From assembly GCF_037126465.1 (NCBI RefSeq), contig NC_088206.1, positions 14,674,702 to 14,738,701 of the forward strand: a stretch of DNA of 64,000 nt, read 5' to 3'. Below, in pieces: positions 7,888 through 18,080 of the stretch (positions are counted from its first letter, which is position 1; each line of letters begins with the position of its first letter). The notes beneath the pieces were generated by a model that worked only from the letters and a program-made list of their open reading frames with translations, did not search any database and was not told the origin of the DNA. This DNA is from Ornithodoros turicata. Lineage: Eukaryota; Arthropoda; Arachnida; Ixodida; Argasidae. The translations under genes and the position numbers were made by a program.

Positions 7888-10663
7888 CGTGCATTTGCCC
7901 TCGCATTGTTCCTTGGTGTAAAGCAGGCCTATGACTCTGTAACTCACGCGGCATGTTTGGCTGCGATACAAGGTGCTTGTATCGAGGGCCGCCTGCTGAG
8001 ATACCTCTGGGACTTTCTCTCTGCCCGTACGTTTGATGTGTATGTCAATGAGCTCCAAGAAAAAGTTCGAACGTGGGGTCCCATAGGGCAGTGTTCTTTC
8101 GCTCACTCGATTCAACCTGATCATGGCCGGAGTCCACCGCAGGATTCGCATATCTCCGTATTCCCTCCAACTTACCATCTACGCGGACGATATCTGCCTC
8201 CGCGTTGTGGGAGACAACAAGGAGAAGCTTCGTGACACCGCCGAAATTGCACTGAACGGCTTCAGTGCGGCACTTCTTGAAAGGGGGCTAATTGTATCTC
8301 CAGAAAAGTCTCAATGCTTGGTTTGCATTCCCCGCCGAAAGTATGTGGGCATGGGTTTGCCTAATCTTTCATCAACAGCACTCCCATCCCAAGATGTGAG
8401 GTCTGCCGTTATCTTGGCGTCACCATTGACAGCGCTTTACGCTGGTCTAGGCTAGTGAACCAAACGGTCTGTAACGGCAAGAAGACTGTTAATTTACTCC
8501 AAAGGATCAGTGGCAAGTCTTGGGGCTGCAGTTCAAGTTCGCTGCTCACGCTACACAAAGCCCTCATTCTCTCGCGTATCCTGTACGTGTCACCGTACGT
8601 AGATCTCGGACCTTCACAATGGCAGGCTCTTGAGCGGCTCCATCGGGCAGGAGTAAGAACGGCGCTTGGAATACCGAGCTTCTCTGGAATTACCCAGACT
8701 TATCTGGAAGCCAAGGAAAAGCCCGTTATGCCGGAGTCACACTGGTTATATACATTATACACGAGCATCCCGTCATACATGTATGACGAACGTGTATAAC
8801 AAACATCCCTAAAACATGTATGATCATACAGTGCTGGTCACACTGCTTACACACCGGCAAAACATGTTTTAGAACACGTGTGTATAACCAGTGTGACCGT
8901 GCCGTCATACAAGCAAGCGCTCTGACTATGTTTGACAACATGTTGTCAAACACACGACGATGTATTTGTGCACTGCCGAAAAACGGTGATGGACAAGTTG
9001 GATAAACGGGTGTATTCGCCACGCAAGTTTTCGTTCGCACGAGTCAGTGTCAACGACATCGTGATGCGCGTGAGTTATTTTGCAGGAGTAAGTTGTAAGC
9101 CCGTGTTCGCGACATTGTGTTGCACGTACGTTCAAAATGGCGAGCTCGTAGCCTGCGCACATGGAGCATCAAACAACCGAAAATCAGCAAGTGCAGCCCC
9201 GGCTTCGTCGTTCTTCGTACATTTGAATAGCAATGTCCGAGAATGGAAGCTATATAAGCTCCTCGGTTGGTTACTGTGACACTGACGTGTGCCATACATC
9301 ACGGTTTAAGCCACTCCCACTGTTCCTCCAGTTGAGCTGTATAACCAGTGTGATCGATGTTTGAACAACATACGTTCGAGACTATGTATAATCAATCATA
9401 CAAGCGTTTGGACCAAACGATGTTGTCAAACAAGAATTGTATAACCAGTGTGACCGAGCATTATATATGCGCCATGCATGTTCGAGGACATGTTGTCAAC
9501 TTGTCATACATGTTTGGAGCACAACCAGTGTGACTGTGGCCCGAGCTTAGGGGGCCCCGTTACTTAGACAACTTGGCCACGTTAGGAAGAAAGCACTCTC
9601 TTTTTTCTGCCCTCGTAAAAAGGTCACACACGTCCCTCGGCCGCTTGGCCAGCGAATACGCTACTAGCGCCCTGGCCCATAGTCAGCGATCGCCTCAACA
9701 TCCTGCTGGGTTACCTTCGGTGCCATGGCGGGAGGTTGTACCGGGTGTAACGCTCTACGTTCCCTGCATTCATAAAAAGAGGGAATGTAGCCCCCTGGTT
9801 GCTAGAACGGCGGCTGAGAGCCTCATTAGTGACGTCTACCACTCACATACTCTGGTATTCACTGATGACTCTATTGACGACCGCACCAAAAGTGCTACTG
9901 GTGCCTTCCACATCCCATCAGTGAACGTGGCCTGACAAGGGAGATCATCGTGTTACCCGATATCCTCCACGACTGCTGAACTCCTGGCTCTCCTGCATGC
10001 AGCTGCTGCGGTCCCGGTTGCGAGGGTTCACCAGACTCAAGAAGCACTCTATGGGACGTGATGAACCCCATGTGTGACAACATCTTAGCGCGAAGCATCA
10101 GAAGATCTTGCGCTCAGTATAAACAAACCGGAGGAGATATCGTCTTCCAATGGATCCCGTCCCACGTCGGTGTCGGCGACAACGAAAGGGCGGACCAGCT
10201 AGCGTCCTCGGCACACCTGGGCTGCAGCAATATTTTCCCAACTCCGGACGACACCGACAGGCACATGGCCCTTAAGCAGCTTGTTGAACTGCGCCACCCT
10301 GGGATACGGGACGTCATGCACCATCATCGCCCCCTTCTTCCCACGAAGAACCTTCCTCGAAGCATACAGACCATGCTCCATAGGCTCCGCACTGGGTGTG
10401 CGTTCACCAACTCTCACCTATTCAAGATCGGCTCTAGGGGTGACGCCTGCTGTGGCCACTGTCAACAACCCGAAACAATCGAGCACATCTTGCGAGACTG
10501 CCGAGCATACCATTCTGCGCGCGAAGCCCATCTCCTTCGCTCCACCTCGGGCACGCTAGCGGACATCCTCTACCCCGGTGGTTCTTCTGCCGAACGTTCC
10601 GCCGAAGCAAGAAACCTCATTCTCTTTCTGCAGAAGGCGGGCCTTCCTCACCGACCCATCTAA
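7888..10663 (+). pseudogene. Decayed LINE ORF2 (RT, then RNase H)
   Basis: Pieces in order are RT motif A around 7905 (FLGVKQAYDSV, where the family aspartate is replaced by Gly), a frameshift near 8090, RT motif C YADD near 8185, another shift near 8400, the thumb/connector (8455-8727), then after the MITE the connector and RNase H. RNase H starts FTDDS instead of FTDGS, hits a stop at 9933-9935, and has lost the LLTDSRSA segment. The C-terminal WIPSHVGV, NERADQLA and the Cys/His knuckle are readable at 10058-10663. It cannot encode a working protein. Confidence 0.85.
8730..9540. mobile_element. MITE inserted in the LINE copy, with subterminal repeats
   Basis: Interrupts the LINE frame between AKEKPV and the following codons, which are continuous in the sister copy at 6530-6560. 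Ends are inverted: AGTCACACTGGTT near 8736 and AACCAGTGTGACT near 9525. The motif AACCAGTGTGA also occurs internally (about 8886, 9341, 9442), so the element is built of repeated subterminal motifs. A clean target duplication could not be identified. No transposase frame was found. Confidence 0.75.
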
Positions 10664-10865
10664 TACTTTGCTCTCCCCGACGAACTCGTGCACCCTCACC
10701 ACATCCCCATCCTTCATCCTCCTGTATCCTCTATCCGTCCGTCCTTTCTTTGTGTTTTTTCTTTCCTTTTTTTTTTTTTGTATAGTCGCGACGACGCCCA
10801 CTTCTGTGTTGCCAACAACGGCGAACCTATCCTGCCATTCCTCCCCCCCCCCCCCCGCAACAGAC

Positions 10866-13307
10866 GACTGCCGGTATGAACTTTTAAAACACGTGACATA
10901 AGCAGATGGAACTGACACAAGCACGAAAGGCATGCGCGCCCTTGTCCTGCTGTCTGATTGGATGCCGCCAAATCTTTGCTTCCTGAGGATTCCGTTCGTT
11001 GCCGCAAAAGATGGCTCTGTTCTCATTGCGTTTTTCTTCTAAACGGTAGTGCTGTGTGAACTAATATTGCGTGCAGTATGGAGTGGAGTGGAGTGGAGTG
11101 ACGTAGAGGAAGACGGGGAGGTCTGCCTGTCAAAACCGACGGCAAGTTTCACGCGCTGGGAAAGGGGTGGGAGAGGGAGAGGAAAAGAGAAAGGGATCGA
11201 GAAAAGAGAAAGGAAACTGTCAGGGGGTGGTCGGGGTGGCAGGGGTCCAAGGTATAAGGCCCGTGCAGTATACTAATTGAAAAACGGAGTTTCATTTGAG
11301 AACAAGTTGTTTTTGCACCTTAGTGCCCCTTCAAAAGCTTATTCTGTAGAGCAAGCGATTCAAACGGTTGGTCGTTCAAATCGCGTTCGGGTCACCAAAT
11401 GTAGAGAAACACAATCTCTTCTACAGGTCATTTAGTGAGTGATACGTCGTTCACTGGCATTCACCCATTATAGTCAGTGACAACATAAGTCATGCACTTG
11501 ACCCCGCCCACACACACAAATCGCTCCTCGTGCGCGAATGTAGTGCGGCGAGAGAGAGAGATAGATAGAGAGCCGGCACTACATCGCGAAGCGGGGACGT
11601 CGTGCAAGGGCTGGTAGCCAATCGCAGGAGCCTTTCACGGATGAGTGGGCTGCCCCAATTGTAGGACTTAAGGTATCACTTACTATAGACACTTTCTTTC
11701 TGTAGTAAACATGTTGTAGTTTTTCTTTTCTCTCTCTCTCTCTCTAGCCAGTCTATTTTCGAGCACCAAATGCTATGCATTCGAATTATTTGATTTCTAA
11801 CATGAACCACGAAACTTTTTCCTGATCTTACGAAAAGAGCAGCCCAATCCAGTGGTCATTCACTAGGCTGTTAATCCTAGGTCTTCTGTCACAAGAAGAA
11901 AAGAAAAAGAAACGTGTGATAAGAGATACGAGTTTTCTAGCATGAGTTGCACTGGTGTGAGCTAGACCAGCGCCAAGGTGCTTCCTAAATAGTCACGACA
12001 AGGAATTTTACGAGCCATTTTCAAAGGCTTTCACATGCCCAACAGTGTCCTGATGGCGTTCATGACCACCTATTTTAAAAAGCGAACTGTACCATTCATT
12101 CTAAGTAGCAATGTAATTAATGACCATAATTTGCACAAAACACCGTTTTTTGATGAACGCGGAAAAAAAAAAGCAAGTTCGCCGTAAAACTTCACGGATA
12201 GCAGTTTTTCAAAAAAAAAAAGGCAGTTAGTATGGTATGGGACTAGGCAAACTAAGGCTGGCGCTACACTGAGAAACATTGCATAATCACTTTATTTGCA
12301 ACGAAGACGCAACATGTACGTGTTTCTGATTTCCACATGGTCATATGAAGGTGTGGCACAGGTGGTTGCACATCTGTCTTTGGATTTGGCTAAGTTACCG
12401 AGTTCCTGCATTAGAGAGATCTCGGAAGACTTCTCTGTACTTATTCATGTTCACTAGCCCTCTGTCAGACAATCTCACTGAGCATTAATACGAACTGATT
12501 CACCAAACTTCAGCACTGGAGCTGACAAGCAGGAAAATACAAATTTAAAGGCACAAGTGAAGGCAAAGCCATATGAGGCAAACTTGCTCCGCTTCGGAAT
12601 ATGTCGGGGTAGTTGGTACATATGTCTGGTGATGAATGGCAGCATAACACAAACGACCAGGAACCAAAAAGAGAGACGCAACGACTGCCAGTCGTTATAT
12701 ATATATATATATATATATTTCTTTTTTCTTTTGTTCCTAGCCTCTTAAAACTGAGTTTCACCACATAGCACGCTCCTAGCCAACCATCATCCCAAATGAC
12801 AACGTTCTCGCCCCCGACTTGTTGAAAACGAGAGGCGGAGCCTATCACCAATCATCACCAAGCTTCCTCAGGCCAGGACAAACATGAAGCGTCCCCCACC
12901 TCCATGAAGCGCCGGCTAAAAAAGGTTGCACAATATGCCACGAAGAAAAAACAAGCCAAAGGTGCGAGCCATCGCACATTTCGCTGTGTAGACATGACCA
13001 AAATGTGTTCGTCTTGTGTAACTGTTCCGCATGTCCAAGCTCTATAAAAACATTCTAAGTAAAAACTAAAAGTGGTGGAAAGGGAGACAGGAAAATTGTG
13101 TTACAGTTTCCAAATTGTAGTACTATGAAAATTCTCTCAGCTCTCATTCTATCGCTCCACTCTATGAGGCCCCAGGGGCATTTTGTCTGTCGTCCCCCAC
13201 TTCCATCTCTCAACCCCCCGGAATGGTTCTGAAAAAAAGGCACATCGTAAAACACGTTAAAAAGAAAGAAAAAGAAAAGAGTCATTCGAAATCACCAAAA
13301 CTGCTGA
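10866..13307. other. Intergenic region between LRR copy 1 unit and copy 2
   Basis: Bases 10866-10905 continue the array's unit sequence (CTGCCGGTATGAACTTTTAAA), then homology to the units is lost. Simple repeats include four GGAGT units near 11083, GA-rich tracts near 11550 and 11735, and (TA)n at 12696-12718. Scattered A-runs are present. No gene, RNA gene or TE protein was recognised. The 3' UTR of the minus-strand gene at 13308 should lie at its right end. Confidence 0.4.
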
Positions 13308-15326
13308 TCACACAGACATTCCGGCTGCACGGACCATGTCCCTCGCCACATCTTCGGACACATTTTGAATGTTCATCACTTCTTCGACCAGTGACACGGT
13401 TGAGCACAGCTTGCGATAGGCCTCCCTCGCTAAATCATCTTGTCTCGTACTCGAAACAAAGTCAACCGCGTTGCTCAGCAGCCCCTCATTACGACGAACA
13501 ATTTCCCACACTTGAAGCAGTTCGTCTCCGTCCCCTCCTTCAATGCCGCTCATGACTCCGAGTTCTACGCTCGTCAACGTGTAGTTTGCGGAGAGTCCTT
13601 CCAGGATTGGTTTCATGGCCTTCTTCCGAATGCTGCAATCATGTATGTGAAAGCTGCGTAGGGTGTTGTTGGCGATGAACAGGTTTTTCAGAATCTCCGG
13701 TGTCGGCTTGTAAAAAAATGCGCACCCAAAGTTAATATCACGAATACTGCGATTGCGTGACAGTCCACGTAGCAGTTCCATGAGCACGTTTGGACCCTCG
13801 AATTCGTACCCAAAACGGACCGACTTTAGCGACACGGTTTTCGAAAAGGCTTCGGATAGATGCCTGGCAGCGTAGCTGTCCATGTAGGACACGTCGTTAA
13901 CGAGAAGTTTTGTTACAGAGTCATTGGAACCCATGGCGTCAAACACTTGTCCCAGGTATAGGGAAGAACGTGCGTCGTATACGCTGACTGTGAGTGTGTG
14001 CCCATCATATGACTCACCTCCAAAGCCAGGAACCAGCTGTTGCAACATGGCGCCATCTTCGGTACTGTTTGAGCGACTTGTAGTGTCCGAATTGGGCTCC
14101 CCAGTTTGACGGAGCTTTAGAAGCCTGACAGAGATATTCGATTCAAGGGCCCGTTTCAGTGCGTGTAGAGTATCGGTACTGATATCGTTTCCACTTAGGT
14201 TTAATATTTCCAAGGACGTATTCTTGCTAATGGCATCAGCAAATGATGCTGCACCTTCCTCAGTGATAGAGTTGTATTCCAAATTCAACTCTTTCAAAGT
14301 GCTGTTGACACTCAGCATGCTTGCGAGCGCTTTGGCTCCAGCGTCGTCCACGTTTAATGCTTTCAAATTCAGGTTTCTGATGGACCCGTCTACCTTCATG
14401 ACGTCTGCCACCACGGAGGCAACGTTGCAAGACAAACTGCAGTTCTCACTCATCTCCAAGCTCTCGAGCGAGGTATTTGTGTGGAGACCTTCCATGACTG
14501 CTAGCATCGCATCATCATTCGCTCTACGAAGTGTCACCTTCTTCAGCGAAGGGTTCGTCCGCAGTACCTTCGCCAAAATCTCCCCACCATCCTTACCCAA
14601 ATAATAGCCAGCAACAAACAAAGAGTTCAGTTTAAAACATCCAGCCAACGCTTCTAGCAGGAATATAACATGGTCCTGATCTGGTCCACCTACAGGTCCG
14701 GTACTGATGAAAACGTCTTCCAGCGTTCCGTTACAGCTTCTGAGGACGTTCGCGATCCGAACAGCTGCTGCATTCGTCAACTGGAGACCACGACTGTAGA
14801 AAACTTCTAAGGGCAGCCCAACATGGAGCCCTTGCGCCAGATAAGTGCCATGTACCTCTGTTTTGTCTTCCCACAAGCCTACTTTAATCTTTCGAACACC
14901 GTTGTTTGATGACAGCCCTAGTTTTAGAACGAAAGGCACGCGTGTCAAGAGCAGCGTGCCTCTGATGTCGACGGATGTGACGTTCAGCTTTGTTCTCAGG
15001 AGCCAGCAGAACAGAAACGCAGCATCCACGAGGGATTCCTCCGAGACGTCGTTACCCTCTGCATCGTTGGCACGAATTACTTCAAAGCCGCTTCTGCCTT
15101 CCGCAAGTAGAACCCCGGCTGCGCGGATAACTTTGTTAATGACAGTCAAATCTTTCACGGTCAAGTGTTTACGACTGTCAGCCAAGCTCACTCCTTGCTG
15201 CACAAGGTACAGCCCGAGGTTTCTGACTCTTGTACAAATCTGATCTGGTTGCAGCACGCTCGTGTTCTCGGCAAAGTCTCGCACAATTTCATTCCAGCCA
15301 CTGCTCTCTTCTGTCGTGACTGACAT
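13308..15326 (-). CDS. Leucine-rich-repeat protein, diverged family member (array copy 2)
   Basis: Encodes 672 residues in one open exon. It has the same layout as the other copies (N-terminal region of about 140 residues, RI-type LRRs, helical tail), but only low identity to them. It contains the clearest canonical repeats in the window, e.g. LKELNLEYNSITEEGAASFA and LEILNLSGNDISTDTLHALK at about residues 345-400. The tail (LAREAYRKLCSTV...DMVRAAGMSV) aligns with CREAFRILWRCDSV...CVEAAKLLFL in the others. Start: the ATG (15324-15326) follows a T-rich tract and TATAG, with AG at 15330-15331, again placing a 3' splice site just upstream. As the outlier it may be closer to the ancestral, functionally fixed member; role unknown. 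Confidence 0.85.
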   Translation of the reverse strand: MSVTTEESSGWNEIVRDFAENTSVLQPDQICTRVRNLGLYLVQQGVSLADSRKHLTVKDLTVINKVIRAAGVLLAEGRSGFEVIRANDAEGNDVSEESLVDAAFLFCWLLRTKLNVTSVDIRGTLLLTRVPFVLKLGLSSNNGVRKIKVGLWEDKTEVHGTYLAQGLHVGLPLEVFYSRGLQLTNAAAVRIANVLRSCNGTLEDVFISTGPVGGPDQDHVIFLLEALAGCFKLNSLFVAGYYLGKDGGEILAKVLRTNPSLKKVTLRRANDDAMLAVMEGLHTNTSLESLEMSENCSLSCNVASVVADVMKVDGSIRNLNLKALNVDDAGAKALASMLSVNSTLKELNLEYNSITEEGAASFADAISKNTSLEILNLSGNDISTDTLHALKRALESNISVRLLKLRQTGEPNSDTTSRSNSTEDGAMLQQLVPGFGGESYDGHTLTVSVYDARSSLYLGQVFDAMGSNDSVTKLLVNDVSYMDSYAARHLSEAFSKTVSLKSVRFGYEFEGPNVLMELLRGLSRNRSIRDINFGCAFFYKPTPEILKNLFIANNTLRSFHIHDCSIRKKAMKPILEGLSANYTLTSVELGVMSGIEGGDGDELLQVWEIVRRNEGLLSNAVDFVSSTRQDDLAREAYRKLCSTVSLVEEVMNIQNVSEDVARDMVRAAGMSV

Positions 15327-15733
15327 TCCCTATAAAAAAAGAAAGGAAATGGAAGAGAAACCAAATTTCTTGTAACCGTCGTCCTTTTAATGTCTGCTGC
15401 TTAATGAACCATATGTCAACACATTAATGCGTGCTAGAGCTTATGTTTCGAGCATGATGATGCCTAACGAACACGCACACAACGTGCCCTTTATATTTCA
15501 TCCCCACACACATAAACCACAGGTTGGCTGTTATCATGGTATCGCCCACGACCAACCTACATTTTTCTTAGGCTCTCCACAGCAAAGAAAATGACTCGTC
15601 ATTGTCCAACTGTCTTTTTGTTTGTTTTTCCTTTCAGCATCATCCCCCCCCCCGAGCATTACTGACACACAATGCGTATCTCTCGGTCTCGCTGATATGG
15701 CAACCAAATTCTTTGTCGTCAGTATTGGCAGTG

Positions 15734-15830
15734 AAGTACAGTCTTATGCAGCACGACTGCATTCTGTACCTACGCCTTCAAGTACAATCTTATGCAGCAG
15801 GACTGCATTCTGTACCTACCGCTTTCAAGT
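15734..15830. repeat. Two-unit tandem repeat of about 45 bp
   Basis: The block AGTACAGTCTTATGCAGCAC...CTGCATTCTGTACCTAC...TTTCAAGT-type sequence occurs twice in direct succession with a few changes. It is absent from the equivalent place in the other spacers. Confidence 0.7.
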
Positions 15831-16379
15831 GGCTGCCCTGCTTGTATCTAGGAGCACATGCTTTGTACTGTACATTCATTATTTGTAACATGAACAATCA
15901 GTGCGATCATGCATCAGTGAGCAATGGTGTTGGTGGTGCCCTATTTCCAAGCAGTCTGCCTCCCGGTGTGGCGGGAGGTCGCTCGGGGAAATCGTGCATC
16001 TCGGGCAGACTTCACAGTGAAGAGCTTCCGAAAGTGAAGGCTGCAGACACCAGAGAGCTTGGGGCACGTTGACATAGCACCGGGGCAAAACTGCCAGTGC
16101 TCAACGTGGCACCGTTTTGCACTTAAAAAAAAAAGAGAAAAGTTGATTTTCTAATCTATGTCTAGTATGTGTGCGCCTACATTCACGTAATTTATCTTGG
16201 AACCGGTACATAAAATGCGAAAGAATGTGGCCAAGAAGAAATTCTGTCGGTTAGGACAGGAACACTCGGCCTAACGAATTGCTAACTCGACACATATGAA
16301 AATATGGATATTTAGACACACTTTATGCTAATGTTGAAGAAAAACAGCAGTCTGTAATATTTATGGCGTTGAGCGCCGC

Positions 16380-16900
16380 ATGAATAAGGTTTGCCAGTTT
16401 AAATGGATCACAACAAGGGGAAGACAATCTGGAGCAATAAAACGCCTCAACAGCTTGGACAAGGCTGCTGCAAGAAAGATCCTCTTTTGTAACGCAAATA
16501 CGAGTGATGCATATTATATACGAATAACCAGTCTCAGATTCAGAGAATTCTGCAAGGCAAAGTTGAAATGGGAAACTCAGCTGCATGGAATTTGTAATCG
16601 TGAAGCCCTAGTTACAGCATTTCTTGAATTTCACAACCACGCATTGGATTGTTCAACCTGTCGATATTGCATACTATTGCGATAGCTCTACTAATGCATA
16701 AGGTTGCTGTGCTACAACTTAGTATTTGTGACTGGCGCAAATCTTCCTCGATAGCATCACAGTTTTGTCTTCATATTTATCCCTGCATTCGTTAATGTTT
16801 TTAATGTGTTGTGTGCTATGTTATCCAGGCCTTTACTGGCTGTTCACGGACACCTCAAAAATAGATAAATTGAAATTGAATTGAAATTTAGACTCCTCAT
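16380..16900 (+). other. Unrecognised 101-codon ORF followed by a LINE-like tail
   Basis: The frame 16380-16685 (MNKVCQFKWITTRGRQSGAI..., ending DCSTCRYCILLR) has a protein-like composition and a Cys-rich end but no homology I can name. About 200 bp further, the sequence ends in AATTGAAATTGAATTGAAAT (near 16870), a short repeated tail of the type seen at 3' ends of some LINEs. It is probably a retroelement fragment within the extra 1.4 kb of this spacer rather than a host gene. Confidence 0.25.
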
Positions 16901-17387
16901 GTTCCACAGTTGCATCTCATTTATTTAGTGTGCTAGCATCATAAACATAACTTATGCAATAGATGCAAGACGTAGAACACTTCCAGCTAAGAAACTGATG
17001 TCGCACAACAATGTCTTTCGCAACACTATATGTATACCTACAATGTAGTACACCTGTAAAAATAAAACAGACTCCGTAGAAACGGAATGAGGCACCCAGT
17101 GAATCAAATGGTCTAAGACCCTGGTACAAAATGTTTGCCACTTTTTACTATGTTCTCCGTGGATTTCTACGTGTCATAGTTGACAAGATACAGCTCCTTT
17201 AAGGCATGACCTCGCTTCTGCATATGAAACATTTTTCGTGCTTCGCTAAACTCGTCACAATTGTTAGTTAGTTGCTGTTTCCTTGTTTTCTTGCGCCTGA
17301 ACATATGTTATTTAAAATGTGTAACAAAGACCAGGCAGGTTGGTACATACTGCTGCCAGACGCGTCGTGACACACAGAAAACGAGAC

Positions 17388-17525
17388 GGACGATGTTGCA
17401 GCTTTCCATCTGTGTTTACTGAATGACAACAAATCAATGGATCTGGCTCTTGTTCTTTGGTTATCTTGAGGTGTCTCGACTCATTTGCTGTCATTCAGTA
17501 AACAGAAGTGGAAAGCTGCGACACT
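17388..17525. repeat. Snap-back inverted duplication in spacer
   Basis: CAGCTTTCCATCTGTGTTTA...GAATGACAACAAAT (from about 17398) is the inverted copy of the normal spacer block ending near 17522 (TCATTCAGTAAACAG...GGAAAGCTGCG). Other units have this block only once, in the second orientation, so the left arm is an added inverted copy. Confidence 0.6.
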
Positions 17526-18080
17526 ATATGTCCCGTTTTCGTCTGTCTCAGAGCGTCTAGCAGCAGTTATTTAGAATGTTGTATTATCTTGTTGCTGCTT
17601 TTGTTCTTGCTCTGCTTTTATATGTGCACCATCACCAAGGGCTAGGCCGTTAATGAGCACTTAAAATAATAAAATAAAATAAAAGGCAGCCAATCACCAC
17701 CATGCTTCGGCAGCCGTAGCCATGGAGCCATGGTGCCACAGAAGGCCTGTGTCTGCAATCGAGTGCGACGATTGGCTGCCATGTCCGAAAGAATATGGGT
17801 GGAGCCATTAAGCTGGCCTTCTGAGCCTGGGCGGCATTGGTCAAGCTCGAAGGGGTGAAAGCTATTGCCATTCCTGTTGTTGCTTGTTTTGCATTTGACA
17901 GCCTGGCTGCATTCCATTGCAACGGTGATTGTCTACATGTCTGTTATATTTCTTCTTTTAAAAAAACAGTAGAATGCAGATCCCCATTGATGAAAGAAAA
18001 AAGAAAAAAGTTTTACGTCTATCCCACATAGCATTGAGTCGTTTTGTAAGCACCAGCAGGTGCAGCGTAAGAAAGCAGCA

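Larger units (their letters stand above)
7886..10856 (+). mobile_element. 5'-truncated I-type LINE (array element 3), interrupted by a MITE
   Basis: Begins after the third target repeat inside the RT domain, is interrupted by 8730-9540, continues through RNase H to 10663, and ends with a T-run, the GTCGCGACGACGCCCAC signature (about 10785) and a C-run (10841-10856). It is the longest and most decayed of the three LINE segments: frameshifts, an internal stop and a deletion are present. Confidence 0.85.
15327..18080. other. Spacer between LRR copies 2 and 3, with extra 1.4 kb
   Basis: From about 15535 the sequence matches the spacer of other units (CCCACGACxAACCTACATTTTTCTTAGGCTCT, TGTCCAACTGT, TTCTTTGTCGTCA). 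Around 15985 the match stops; it resumes near 17410 (TCTGGCTCTTGTTCTTTG) and runs to the next gene. The intervening 1.4 kb is absent from the other spacers, so it is either an insertion here or was lost before amplification. It contains the ORF at 16380. Confidence 0.55.

Noticed and set aside
11549..11575. Regulatory GA-repeat element
   Set aside because: GAGAGA/GATAGATA tract is short and similar tracts are scattered through the window; no association with a gene start is visible.
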